Below, one piece after another: positions 33,830 through 45,029 of a stretch of DNA of 54,542 nucleotides. The DNA comes from Deltaproteobacteria bacterium (GTDB lineage Bacteria > Desulfobacterota > Desulfuromonadia > Geobacterales > JAJYBI01). Location of the stretch: positions 1-54,542 of the forward strand of contig JAJYBI010000024.1 of the NCBI GenBank assembly GCA_021779095.1, written 5' to 3'. Numbering within the stretch: the stretch's first letter is position 1; each line of letters begins with the position of its first letter. Below the pieces are notes generated by a model. That model searched no databases and was not told the DNA's origin. It saw nothing but the letters and a program-made list of their open reading frames with translations. A program made the position numbers and the translations under genes.

Positions 33830-35095
33830 ATGGCAACTGAAATCACCATGCCCAAGCTGTCCGACACCATGACCGAGGGGCGGCTCATCTCCTGGAAGAA
33901 GGGCGTCGGCGAGCAGGTGAACCGGGGCGACATCATCGCCGAGGTGGAGACGGACAAGGCGAACATGGAGCTGGAGGCGTTTACATCCGGCGTGCTGCTG
34001 GAGACCCGGGTGACGCCGGGCGAGCTGGTGCCGGTGGGAACGGTCATCGGCATCGTCGGCGCGGCCGGTGAGGCAGTGGCTGCTGCACCGGTCGCAGTAG
34101 TTCCTGAACCCGCCGTTACCGAAACAGCTGCCGCGGCGGAAACCGCGCCAGCGCCTGCACCGGAGGAACCACCACCGGTTCATCTTTCAGTCGCCGGTGA
34201 GGAGGCTGTGAAGGCCTCTCCTGCCGTGCGACGGCTGGCGCGGGAGCTGGGGATCGACCTGCAGACGGTACAGGGGACCGGCCCCGACGGCCGGGTGCTG
34301 CAGGAGGACCTTGAGCGGCTCGGCGGGGCCGGGGTGACTGTTGCGGAGCCGGCTGCGCAGCCCGCCGTCGCGGAAACGGCACCTGTCGCCGGGACGGAAC
34401 CGGCAGCGCCGCGTACGGAGCTGCACGACGCGTTGCCGCTGTCGCGCATGCGCAGCGCCATCGCGCAGAACGTCAGCACGTCGTGGCGGACGACCCCCCA
34501 CTTCTCCGTAACGGTGGAAATCGTCATGGATGCGGCGGCGGAGGTGGTGCGGGAACTGCGGGAGGGGGGTACGCCGGTCTCCTACAACGACCTCATCGTC
34601 AAGGCGTGCGCCATGGCGCTCTTCAGGTTTCCCCAGCTGAACAACTCGTTTGCCGGCGACGGCATCCGGATGAACGCCGATGTCAACATCGGGGTCGCCG
34701 TGGGGTTGCCCGAGGGACTCCTGATCCCGGTGGTCCGGGAGTGCCAGCGGCTGTCCCTGCGCGAGATCGCCGCCGAGAGCCGGCGGCTCGCCGAGCGGGC
34801 CCGCACCGGCAGTATCAGCCAGCAGGAGATCTCCGGCGGGACGTTCACCATCTCCAACCTGGGGATGTACGGGGTAGACGAGTTTGCCTCGATCATCCTC
34901 CCGCCCCAGGCGGCGATCCTGGCGGTGGGGGCGGTGGCGGACCGGCCGGTGGTGCGTGACGGCAGTGTGGTGGCGGCAAAGACCATGCGGGCGACGCTCT
35001 CCGCCGACCACCGGATTGTGGACGGCCTGTATGTGGCGCAGTTTCTGGGAGAGGTGAAGAGGCTGCTGGAGAATCCAGTTCTGATGCTGGTGTAG
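33830..35095 (+). CDS. pdhC: Dihydrolipoyllysine acetyltransferase (PDH E2)
   Basis: This protein of 421 residues has a lipoyl domain with the modified lysine in EVETDKANME (Lys43), then an Ala/Pro-rich linker. The E1/E3-binding domain comes next (SPAVRRLARELGIDL...GPDGRVLQEDL). The catalytic domain has the active-site histidine in SADHRIVDGLY. MPKLSDTMTEG at the start is typical of acetyltransferases and not of SucB. It completes the pyruvate dehydrogenase genes. Confidence 0.94.
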   Translation: MATEITMPKLSDTMTEGRLISWKKGVGEQVNRGDIIAEVETDKANMELEAFTSGVLLETRVTPGELVPVGTVIGIVGAAGEAVAAAPVAVVPEPAVTETAAAAETAPAPAPEEPPPVHLSVAGEEAVKASPAVRRLARELGIDLQTVQGTGPDGRVLQEDLERLGGAGVTVAEPAAQPAVAETAPVAGTEPAAPRTELHDALPLSRMRSAIAQNVSTSWRTTPHFSVTVEIVMDAAAEVVRELREGGTPVSYNDLIVKACAMALFRFPQLNNSFAGDGIRMNADVNIGVAVGLPEGLLIPVVRECQRLSLREIAAESRRLAERARTGSISQQEISGGTFTISNLGMYGVDEFASIILPPQAAILAVGAVADRPVVRDGSVVAAKTMRATLSADHRIVDGLYVAQFLGEVKRLLENPVLMLV

Positions 35096-35104
35096 CCGGG
35101 AGCG

Positions 35105-35190
35105 CCCTCATCCCATCCTTCTCCCAGAGGGAGAAGGGGGAACGATTACCCTCTCCTTCCGGGAGAGGGTGCCACAGGCCGGGTGAGGGG
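35105..35190. repeat. Palindromic repeat in the pdhC-lipB spacer
   Basis: It has two adjacent hairpins (CTTCTCCCAGAGGGAGAAG and CCCTCTCCTTCCGGGAGAGGG) inside an outer pair CCCTCATCCC/GGGTGAGGGG. The type matches 7941-8022. Confidence 0.7.
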
Positions 35191-35202
35191 TTTTCGTGGT
35201 GG

Positions 35203-35904
35203 ATGGTTATGGACGTTAGCAATCTCGGTCTCATCGATTTCCACGCCGCCTACGCCATCCAGGAGCGGCTCGTGGCGCAGGTGGCTTCCGGCGAGGCGCC
35301 GGAGACGCTGCTCTTGCTGGAGCATCCGCCGGTCTACACCATCGGCAGCGGCGGGAGCGAGGCGAACGTGCTGGACCCGGCGATTTCAGTGGTCCGCACG
35401 AACCGCGGCGGCGACGTGACCTGGCACGGCCCGGGGCAGCTTGTGGGGTATCCGGTGATCGATCTGGGGCGGCGCGGCCGGGACCTGCACCGCTACCTCC
35501 GGTTTCTGGAGGAGCTGTCGATCCGGGTTGCCGGGGAGTTCGGCGTGGCCGCCCGGCGGGTGCCGGGGAAGACCGGCATCTGGACGGACCGGGGGAAGCT
35601 CGCCTCCATCGGTGTCGGGGTGCGGCGCTGGGTCGCCATGCACGGATTCGCCCTGAACGTCGCCCCTGATCTGGAGCCATTCGCTCGGATCAACCCCTGC
35701 GGCATGGCCGGTTGCCCCGTGACGTCGCTGGCGCGGGAGGCGGATGCGGAGCCGACGGTGGCTGAAGTCGCTGCACGCGTGGAGTGCCTTTTTCCCCACC
35801 TGCTGAATGAACTGCTTCCGTGTGAAACGGAAACCGAAGGAGGACGACATGTCTGCTGCCGACTGCAAGTTGCCCGTGGAAAAGCTCCGCTGGATGTGCG
35901 ATGA
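35203..35904 (+). CDS. lipB: Octanoyltransferase LipB
   Basis: This enzyme of 233 residues moves octanoyl groups from acyl carrier protein to lipoyl domains, the first step of lipoate assembly on SucB and PdhC. Motifs are EHPPVYTIGSGG, NRGGDVTWHGPGQLVGYPV and INPCGMAGCPVTS with the catalytic cysteine. LipA is not in the window. The last 18 codons overlap the next gene in another frame and the tail is longer than usual. A start at ATG 35209 is also possible. Confidence 0.93.
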   Translation: MVMDVSNLGLIDFHAAYAIQERLVAQVASGEAPETLLLLEHPPVYTIGSGGSEANVLDPAISVVRTNRGGDVTWHGPGQLVGYPVIDLGRRGRDLHRYLRFLEELSIRVAGEFGVAARRVPGKTGIWTDRGKLASIGVGVRRWVAMHGFALNVAPDLEPFARINPCGMAGCPVTSLAREADAEPTVAEVAARVECLFPHLLNELLPCETETEGGRHVCCRLQVARGKAPLDVR

Positions 35905-38281
35905 AGGACAGTTTTCGTTCACGACCACCGACGAGCTGGAGGAACTGGAGGGGACACTCGGCCAGGAGCGCGCCCTGAAATCCATCGATTTCGGCCTCGA
36001 TATGCAGGGGAGCGGGTTCAACCTGTTCCTGGCCGGTGATCCGGGGACGGGACGCGCCACGACCATCAGGGGGATACTGAAGAAGCGGGCCGCTCAGGAG
36101 TCGCCGCCGCAGGACTGGTGCTACGTCAACAATTTCCGGGCGCCCGACAACCCGATCAGCCTGTCGCTGCCGGTCGGACGCGGCAGCGAACTCGCCGTCG
36201 ACATGGGGGAGCTTCTGGACGGTGTCCGGACCGATATTCCGAAGGCGCTGGACAGCAAGGAGTACGAGAACAACCGGGCGTCGATCGTCAGCGAGTTCCA
36301 GGAGAAGAACGGCGAGCTGTTCGGCGCTCTGGAGAAGGAGGCGGTGAAAAAGGGGTTTGCCCTGCAGCGTACGGTGTCGGGGCTGGTGATGGTCCCCCAG
36401 AAGGAGGGGCGGAACTATACCCAGGAGGAGTACGAGGCGCTGGACAGCGAGGCGCGTGAACTGCTGGACAGCGTGGGGAGCGACCTGACGGAACAACTGA
36501 ACGACGTGCTGCGTCAGGTGCGGGAGAACGAGAAGGGGGCCAAGGATGCGCTCGTCCAGCTCGACCGTGACCTGGGGCTTGCCGCGGTGGGGCACCACAT
36601 CGAACCGCTCAAGGAGAAGTATGCGGAGTTCCCCAAGGTAATCGCCTATCTGGACGCGGTGCTGGAGGATATCGTCCTGAACCTGGAGGATTTCAAGCCC
36701 CAGACCCCCCAGCCGTCCCCCATTCCCGGCCTCAAGCTTCCCCATCAGGAGCCTTCTTTCGAGCGGTACGAGGTGAACGTCTTCGTGGACAACCGGGAGA
36801 CGGTGGGGGCACCGGTGGTGTTCGAGACGAACCCCACCTACAACAACCTGTTCGGCAGGATCGAGCATGTGATGCAGATGGGGGGCGTCGCCACGACCAA
36901 CTTCACCCTCATCAAGCCGGGGGCGCTCCAACGGGCGAACGGCGGCTATCTGATCATCGACGCCCGCGAGGTGCTCATCAACCCGTTTGCCTGGGACGCC
37001 ATGAAGCGGTGCATCCGGAGCGGCGAGATCCGGATCGAGGATGTGCTGGAGCAGTACCGGTTCATGACGGTCGCTTCGCTGAAACCGGAGCCGGTGCCGC
37101 TCCAGTCCAAGATCATCATGATCGGCTCCCCCTGGATCTACTATCTCCTCTTCTATCTGGAGCCGGACTACCGCAAGTTCTTCAAGGTGAAGGCGGACTT
37201 CGACAGCCGGATCGCGCGGACGCCGGATATCATGCGGGAATACGCGCTGTTCGTAGCCTCTCACTGCAGGAACGAGAAGCTGCTGCCGTTTCACAAAAGC
37301 GGTGTGGCGGGGCTCCTGGAGCACTCCGCACGGATCGTGGAGGACCAGGGACGGCTGTCGTCACAGTTCATGGAGATTGCGGACCTGATCCGCGAGGCGA
37401 GCTACTGGGCGCGAAAAGAGGAGAGCGGGCATGTAACGCGGGAGATCGTACAGCGCGCGGTCCGGGAGAAGACCTATCGAAGTAACCGGGTCGAGGAGCG
37501 TCTGCAGGAGATGTTCGATGATGGAACGATCCTCTGCGATACGGACGGGAGCGAGGTGGGGCAGATCAACGGCCTTTCGGTGATGACCATCGGCGACTAC
37601 ATGTTCGGCCGGCCGTCGAGGGTGACTGCCCGCACCTTCCTGGGTAAGGCGGGGATGGTGAACATCGAGCGGGAGGTGAAGCTCTCCGGCCCGATCCACG
37701 ACAAGGGGGTGATGATCCTCACCGGTTACCTGGGGGGAAAGTATGCCCAGGATCAGCCGCTGGCCATGTCGGCATCCATCTGCTTCGAGCAGTCCTACGA
37801 GGGGGTGGAGGGGGACAGCGCCTCGTCCACGGAGCTGTATGCGCTCCTCTCCGCACTTGCCGAGGTGCCGGTCCGTCAGGGTATCGCCGTCACCGGCAGT
37901 GTCAACCAGCTGGGAAAGGTCCAGCCCATCGGCGGCGTCAACTTCAAGATCGAGGGGTTCTTCGCGGTCTGCAAGGCGAAGGGGCTTACCGGCGAGCAGG
38001 GGGTCATGATCCCGAGGTCCAACGAGCGGCACCTGATGCTGAATGACGAGGTGGTGGAGGCGGTCCGTGGGGGGCAGTTCAACATCTGGAGCGTGGAGAG
38101 CATCGACCAGGGGATCGAGATCCTCACCGGGGTGCCGGCGGGCGAGCGGCAGGAGGACGGCAGCTGGCCGGAAGGTACCATAAACTGCCTCGTGGACCGT
38201 CGCCTGGCACGGATGATCGAGCGGATGAAGGCCGCTACGAAGGGGCAGGGGCACAACGACAAGGCGGAGCCGGGGGAGTGA
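35849..38281 (+). CDS. Lon-like ATP-dependent protease (AAA_32/LonC-type)
   Basis: This protein has 810 residues. A Walker A loop (GDPGTGRATT) lies near residue 63, a long helical insert follows, and further AAA elements lie around residues 330-480. The S16 protease domain has catalytic serine in EGDSASSTELY (about 655) and lysine in GGVNFKIEGF (about 699). This is the Lon-related family distinct from classical LonA. ATG 35849 has GGAGG upstream; the start lies inside lipB. Its presence after lipoylation genes may be coincidental. Confidence 0.9.
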   Translation: MSAADCKLPVEKLRWMCDEGQFSFTTTDELEELEGTLGQERALKSIDFGLDMQGSGFNLFLAGDPGTGRATTIRGILKKRAAQESPPQDWCYVNNFRAPDNPISLSLPVGRGSELAVDMGELLDGVRTDIPKALDSKEYENNRASIVSEFQEKNGELFGALEKEAVKKGFALQRTVSGLVMVPQKEGRNYTQEEYEALDSEARELLDSVGSDLTEQLNDVLRQVRENEKGAKDALVQLDRDLGLAAVGHHIEPLKEKYAEFPKVIAYLDAVLEDIVLNLEDFKPQTPQPSPIPGLKLPHQEPSFERYEVNVFVDNRETVGAPVVFETNPTYNNLFGRIEHVMQMGGVATTNFTLIKPGALQRANGGYLIIDAREVLINPFAWDAMKRCIRSGEIRIEDVLEQYRFMTVASLKPEPVPLQSKIIMIGSPWIYYLLFYLEPDYRKFFKVKADFDSRIARTPDIMREYALFVASHCRNEKLLPFHKSGVAGLLEHSARIVEDQGRLSSQFMEIADLIREASYWARKEESGHVTREIVQRAVREKTYRSNRVEERLQEMFDDGTILCDTDGSEVGQINGLSVMTIGDYMFGRPSRVTARTFLGKAGMVNIEREVKLSGPIHDKGVMILTGYLGGKYAQDQPLAMSASICFEQSYEGVEGDSASSTELYALLSALAEVPVRQGIAVTGSVNQLGKVQPIGGVNFKIEGFFAVCKAKGLTGEQGVMIPRSNERHLMLNDEVVEAVRGGQFNIWSVESIDQGIEILTGVPAGERQEDGSWPEGTINCLVDRRLARMIERMKAATKGQGHNDKAEPGE

Positions 38282-38634
38282 GGAGGCAGTGGGCCGGATA
38301 CCTTGCCGGCGCGGTTGTCGCCGGCGTGCTCTGTGTCCTGCAGGCCGGCTGTGAGCGTCATGCCGGCGAACCTCCGCCGATTCCGGGGGCGGAGACAGGG
38401 GAGGCGCTGTTTCTCCGCCTGTGCAGCGGCTGTCATCCCGGGGGGCGGAACGTGAAGTATCCCGCCAAGTCGCTGGACCGGATGACCCTGGCGGCCAACG
38501 GGGTAAACAAGCCCCGGGACATCGTGAACATTCTGCGCAACCCGGGGCCGGGGATGCCGCTGTTCGACCGGGCGCGCCTCTCGGACCGGGAGGCGGAAGC
38601 GGTAGCGAGCTACGTCTTTACAACCTTCAAATAA
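38278..38634 (+). CDS. Monoheme cytochrome c lipoprotein
   Basis: This protein of 118 residues starts at GTG overlapping the protease stop (GTGA). A signal peptide ends at the lipobox LQAGC (Cys24). One heme site CSGCH follows (about residue 49), with a likely axial methionine in GPGMPLF. It is a small periplasmic electron carrier anchored to a membrane. Overlap with the protease gene implies coupled translation. Confidence 0.9.
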   Translation: MRRQWAGYLAGAVVAGVLCVLQAGCERHAGEPPPIPGAETGEALFLRLCSGCHPGGRNVKYPAKSLDRMTLAANGVNKPRDIVNILRNPGPGMPLFDRARLSDREAEAVASYVFTTFK

Positions 38635-38768
38635 GCTGAAGAAATCGATTACTCGAAAGGACGACATGAAAGGCGGTCAGTTGTTTGATCGGGGAAGGCT
38701 GGTAGGATGATAGCCTTATAGGTATATTGTGCGCCCTTGGCGGGCTTTGCGAGCACCTTGTTCTGTGA

Positions 38769-38801
38769 AAAAGCCCCACCTGCTCTGCATGTGGGGCTTT
38801 T
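38769..38801. terminator. Bidirectional terminator between cytochrome c and rpoH
   Basis: An 11-bp stem pairs AAAAGCCCCAC (38769-38779) with GTGGGGCTTTT (38791-38801), with T-rich ends on both strands. It fits two convergent genes. Confidence 0.85.
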
Positions 38802-38822
38802 CAGCGTTTCCGGTCATGGGAT

Positions 38823-39686
38823 TCAGGCGAAAGCCATCTGTGCGGCCAGCGGCTGGAGAGCCGTTTTCATCTTCGCGAGCGCCCGTTCCTCGATCTGCCG
38901 GACCCGCTCGCGGGAGATGGTGAAATGGTCGGCGATCTCCTGCAGGGTCAGCGGTTCGTCGGCGGCGACCCGCCGTTCGATGATGAATCGTTCCTTCTCG
39001 TTCAGCCCCTGCAGTGCCGCAGCGATCTCCCGGTGCATGATGCCGCTCTCCTGCAGGTCGGCTACCAGCTCCTCCTGGTTCTGACGCTCGTCGGGGAGGC
39101 TGTCAAGGAGCGTCGTTCCCTCACCCGCCACGAGTTCCGCGTCGAGGGAAAACTCCCCGCGCATCCGCTGGTCCATCTCCTCCACATCGGCGGCATCCAC
39201 CTCCAGATGCTGCGCCGCCTCCTGCAGGTCGTCCGAGCCGGTCATGCGCCGGATGGCGTTCTTTGCCTCTGACAGCTTGAAGAACAGCTTGCGCTGTGCC
39301 TGGGTGGTGCCGATCTTCAGGAGGCTCCAGGTGGAGATGATGAAGTTCTGGATATAGGCGCGGATCCACCAGACGGCGTAGGAAATGAGGCGAATCCCCT
39401 TGTGCGGGTTGAATTTCCGGACCGCCATCATCAGCCCGACATTCCCCTCCTGGATCAGATCCAGCATCCGCATGCCGTAGGCGCGGTACTCACCGGCGAT
39501 CTTCACCACGAACCGGAGGTTGGCGGTGATGAGCCGGTGGGCCGCCTCCAGGTCGTTCTCCTCGTGAAGACGTACCGCAAGGCCGTGTTCTTCCTCTGCG
39601 GAGAGGAGGGGAAACCGCCTGATTTCGGCAAGGTACCTGCTCATGCTGTCGGATACGACGGGCAGGTTCAATGCTGCGGTAGTCAT
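38823..39686 (-). CDS. rpoH: RpoH, heat-shock sigma factor
   Basis: This sigma-70-family factor of 287 residues has region 1.2/2 (ANLRFVVKIAGEYRAYG, DLIQEGNVGLMMAVRKF, SYAVWWIRAYIQNFII). The RpoH box QRKLFFKLSEAK and region 4 (LTLQEIADHFTISRERVRQIE) follow. It directs RNA polymerase to heat-shock promoters. A perfect CIRCE operator overlaps its promoter, so HrcA probably represses it. Confidence 0.95.
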   Translation of the reverse strand: MTTAALNLPVVSDSMSRYLAEIRRFPLLSAEEEHGLAVRLHEENDLEAAHRLITANLRFVVKIAGEYRAYGMRMLDLIQEGNVGLMMAVRKFNPHKGIRLISYAVWWIRAYIQNFIISTWSLLKIGTTQAQRKLFFKLSEAKNAIRRMTGSDDLQEAAQHLEVDAADVEEMDQRMRGEFSLDAELVAGEGTTLLDSLPDERQNQEELVADLQESGIMHREIAAALQGLNEKERFIIERRVAADEPLTLQEIADHFTISRERVRQIEERALAKMKTALQPLAAQMAFA

Positions 39687-39705
39687 GGTATTGTGACCTC
39701 CTTCG

Positions 39706-39732
39706 TTAGCACTCTAGCTGTCCGAGTGCTAA
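39706..39732 (-). promoter_or_regulatory. CIRCE operator (HrcA site)
   Basis: TTAGCACTC and GAGTGCTAA are separated by nine bases, a perfect match to the CIRCE consensus. It starts at the -10 element of the rpoH promoter and ends 19 bp before the start codon. Confidence 0.95.
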
Positions 39733-39759
39733 TATAACAACGGATCTGCAAAAAATCAA
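39731..39759 (-). promoter_or_regulatory. rpoH promoter
   Basis: On the minus strand TTGATT (39759-39754), a 17-bp spacer and TATATT (39736-39731). The -10 element runs into the CIRCE operator, which would block transcription when HrcA is bound. Confidence 0.75.
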
Positions 39760-39867
39760 GTTTTCCCCGGAGGATTTCCCGATGGAAAACCGCTTGTTTG
39801 CCGGTACCGGTTGTGGTAATAATTTTCAGGCATGACGGCGTATACGCCAGAACCGGAGGGAGTGCAG

Positions 39868-40941
39868 ATGGAGATACGAATCGTCCCGTTGCCCGATGAC
39901 AGGAAGAAGCCGAAATATACCGACGAGTCCGCACTTGGGTTCGGGAAGCTCTTTACCGACAGGATGTTTATTGCGGAATGGAAGGCCGGCCGCGGCTGGG
40001 GCGATGCGCGGATCGAGCCGTACGGACCGTTCGTCCTCGATCCGGCCGCACTCGTATTCCATTATGCCCAGGAGATCTTCGAGGGGCTGAAGGCGTACAA
40101 GTGGAGCGACGGCACCATCGCCCTGTTCCGTCCGGAGATGAACGCCCGGCGGTTCAATATCTCCGCCGAACGGCTCTGCATGCCGGAGGTGCCGGAAGAG
40201 CTGTTTCTGCAGGGGGTCGAGGAGCTGGTCCGGATGGAAAGGGACTGGGTCCCTTCGTCGGAGGGGACCTCGCTGTACATCCGCCCCACCCTCATCGCGG
40301 TGGAGCCGGTGCTCGGCGTCAAGCCGTCGGAGCATTACTACTTCTACATCATTCTTTCTCCGGTAGGTGCCTACTACGCCGCCGGTTTCAATCCGATCAA
40401 GATCCTGGTGGAGGACCGCTACGTGCGCGCCGTCCCCGGCGGTACGGGGGAGGCGAAGACCGGCGGCAACTACGCCAGTTCGCTCAAGGCGGGGCTCGAA
40501 GCGAAGAAGAAGGGGTTCGACCAGGTGCTCTGGCTGGACGGCGTCCACCGCCGGTACGTGGAAGAGGTGGGGGCCATGAACATGTTCTTCGCCTACGAGG
40601 ATCGGGTGGTGACCGCCCCCCTGGCCGGTTCCATCCTGAACGGCGTCACTCGCGGATCGGTGCTGCAGCTGGCCGATACGCTCGGTTTCCGGGTGGAGGA
40701 GCGGGCAATCGATATCGAGGAACTGATGGCGGATGTTCGTTCCGGCAAGGTGAAGGAGGCGTTCGGCAGCGGCACCGCCGCCGTTATCAGCCCGGTGGGA
40801 ACCCTCTGCTACAAAGGGGAAAGCTGCAGCGTGGGGGACGGCGGCGTGGGCCAGCTGACCCGGAAACTGTACGACAGGCTCACCGGTATCCAGACCGGCA
40901 AGCTGGCGGATACCTTCGGCTGGGTCAGAAAGATCGCATAA
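39868..40941 (+). CDS. ilvE: Branched-chain amino acid aminotransferase
   Basis: This class IV PLP enzyme of 357 residues performs the last step of Leu, Ile and Val synthesis. It has EIFEGLKAYK, the PLP lysine in GEAKTGGNYASS (Lys197), EEVGAMNMFF and GTAAVISPVG. The size and layout fit the eukaryote/Gram-positive-like group (about 350 residues). I chose ATG 39868 with GGAGGGA upstream over an earlier ATG at 39832. Confidence 0.94.
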   Translation: MEIRIVPLPDDRKKPKYTDESALGFGKLFTDRMFIAEWKAGRGWGDARIEPYGPFVLDPAALVFHYAQEIFEGLKAYKWSDGTIALFRPEMNARRFNISAERLCMPEVPEELFLQGVEELVRMERDWVPSSEGTSLYIRPTLIAVEPVLGVKPSEHYYFYIILSPVGAYYAAGFNPIKILVEDRYVRAVPGGTGEAKTGGNYASSLKAGLEAKKKGFDQVLWLDGVHRRYVEEVGAMNMFFAYEDRVVTAPLAGSILNGVTRGSVLQLADTLGFRVEERAIDIEELMADVRSGKVKEAFGSGTAAVISPVGTLCYKGESCSVGDGGVGQLTRKLYDRLTGIQTGKLADTFGWVRKIA

Positions 40942-40946
40942 CGTAC

Positions 40947-40977
40947 AACGGCAGGGGCGGATGCCGTCCCTGCCGTT
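40947..40977 (+). terminator. Hairpin after ilvE
   Basis: A perfect 10-bp stem pairs AACGGCAGGG (40947-40956) with CCCTGCCGTT (40968-40977). It lacks a T run, so termination may be weak. Confidence 0.45.
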
Positions 40978-40987
40978 CAGGTATCGC

Positions 40988-41140
40988 ATGAAAGAGAAAC
41001 CTTCGTCAAACCACCTCTGCATCTCCTGCCGGCGCCAGTGCAAACAGGCCGCGAGCGTCGTCATTGCCTCCTGCCCCCGGTATTATCCCGGTCCCCGCAT
41101 CAAGCATACAGACTGGAAGCAGCTCTCCCTCGAATTCTGA
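40988..41140 (+). CDS. Small cysteine-containing protein
   Basis: This 50-residue frame begins MKEKPSSNHLCISCRRQCKQ and has further CPRYYPGPRI and a C-terminal WKQLSLEF. The CxxC...C...C spacing suggests a small metal-binding fold. It resembles short proteins I associate with Geobacter and relatives, but no function is known. It follows the ilvE hairpin by 10 bp and has no strong ribosome binding site. Confidence 0.5.
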   Translation: MKEKPSSNHLCISCRRQCKQAASVVIASCPRYYPGPRIKHTDWKQLSLEF

Positions 41141-41166
41141 CCTGAGATGAAGCTTCTCCACGGTTT

Positions 41167-41430
41167 TCAGCGCCGTTCCCACAGCCCTTTCTTGGGCGTC
41201 ATCTGCTCGGCCGTACGCGCTGCGTTCACGTTGATGTCGGCCTTCGCCAGCATGGTACGGTAGGCCATCTGTTTCGGCGGCTCCATGTTCCGCTGTGTGT
41301 ACATGGCCCACTCGGTATTGATGACGCCGTCTCTCGTCTGCTCGTCGAGGGCGGCGCGGCCGATGATCTGCAGTTCGCTGCAGCCGCTGAGGACCAGTAT
41401 TGCGATGATGAGTGTGAACGCTCTGAACAT
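41167..41430 (-). CDS. Small hypothetical lipoprotein
   Basis: This protein of 87 residues has a signal peptide ending in the lipobox LSGC (about residue 17). A 70-residue polar remainder (AALDEQTRDGVINTEWAMY) follows; I do not recognise it. The start at ATG 41430 has GGGAGGTG at a good distance; the frame is open further upstream but without support. Confidence 0.7.
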   Translation of the reverse strand: MFRAFTLIIAILVLSGCSELQIIGRAALDEQTRDGVINTEWAMYTQRNMEPPKQMAYRTMLAKADINVNAARTAEQMTPKKGLWERR

Positions 41431-41686
41431 GTGACACCTCCCAAACCGTGCTGTTTGATAATCACTAGTACCAGATGCGTGCCGAACTGAAATTGTGCGT
41501 AACATATCGATATGCAATGAGAAATTGTCGCTGGTTGCTTCCCGTTTGATGGTGGAGGGCTGAACAGGGAGCAGGGCGTAATACCGGCAATGTTAACAAT
41601 TACGGCAGGTTGCAGATTCGAGACTGGTGTGCATCGATTGAACAGCAGAAAACGTGCGGTCGGGTGAGGTTATTTCGTCCCGCTTC

Positions 41687-41715
41687 CTTGACTTGGCCCG
41701 GTGGCGTTCCTATCT
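41687..41715 (+). promoter_or_regulatory. Possible RpoH-type promoter of clpB
   Basis: CTTGAC (41687-41692), 16 bp, then CCTATCT (41709-41715), close to the sigma-32 pattern CTTGAA/CCCCATNT, about 60 bp before the clpB start. The remainder of 41431-41776 shows nothing else I can name. Confidence 0.4.
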
Positions 41716-41776
41716 TTATTTCAGCGGAACTGAAAACCCCGACCACCTGATGGAGGCCAACAGAAGGAGTACCATC

Positions 41777-44374
<2,598 letters not shown>

Positions 44375-44399
44375 CAAAGACGAGATGCGACGTGAACTG

Positions 44400-44432
44400 C
44401 GGCGGGCTGTCCATGGACGGTCCGCCGTTTTT
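44400..44432 (+). terminator. Terminator after clpB
   Basis: CGGCGG (44400-44405) pairs with CCGCCG (44422-44427); GTCC/GGAC extends the stem inside with small bulges, and five T residues follow. Confidence 0.6.
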
Positions 44433-44471
44433 CGTGTATGGTGCCTGCATTTCGGAACGCGGGGACCAGGT

Positions 44472-45017
44472 ATGCACTTCGATGACAACGCGTGGCAGTT
44501 TGTCGGCATTCTGCTGGTCATCGTCCTGGGCCACAGCGAGGGGCGAGTCGGACGTATCGGCACCTTCTGGCAGATCCTCTCCACCCTCCCCGGGACTCTT
44601 CTGCACGAGCTGGCCCACCTGCTCGTGGCGCTTGTCACCGGCGGCCGTCCCACGGGTTTCAGCGTCATCCCCCACACGAAGGACTGTCTGACGAGAGACG
44701 GCACGGTCCGGCGTCGCTGGACCCTCGGCTCGGTCACCATCGCCAATCCGGGGATGGTGTCCGCCTTTCCCACCGCCATGGCGCCGCTCTTCCTGAACGT
44801 CGCCGCCTGGCAGCTGTATTGCCGCTGGTTCTCCTGGTTTCCCCGCGATCCGGTGCACGTCCTGGCGCTGTACGGAACGATATATCTGTTTGTTTCCGCA
44901 TCGGTGCCGTCCGTCCAGGACCTGAAGATCGCCTGTTCCAGCCTCGTCGGTCTCGCGCTGTACGGGACGCTGCTGGTGGCGGCGGTCGCCTGGTGGGGCG
45001 GCTGGCTGGTGGCGTAG
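44472..45017 (+). CDS. M50-like membrane metalloprotease-type protein
   Basis: This protein of 181 residues has four or five hydrophobic segments and the zinc-peptidase motif HELAH in PGTLLHELAHLLVALVTGG near residue 44. A possible third-ligand region is SVTIANPGMVSAFPT. It resembles short M50/site-2-protease-like proteins of unknown substrate. The start at ATG 44472 has CAGG only; earlier codons run through the terminator. Confidence 0.7.
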   Translation: MHFDDNAWQFVGILLVIVLGHSEGRVGRIGTFWQILSTLPGTLLHELAHLLVALVTGGRPTGFSVIPHTKDCLTRDGTVRRRWTLGSVTIANPGMVSAFPTAMAPLFLNVAAWQLYCRWFSWFPRDPVHVLALYGTIYLFVSASVPSVQDLKIACSSLVGLALYGTLLVAAVAWWGGWLVA

Positions 45018-45029
45018 CCGGCGCTGTCG

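Noticed and set aside
39832..39867. An earlier ATG for ilvE
   Set aside because: The ribosome binding site GGAGGGA lies after this ATG and fits the start at 39868.
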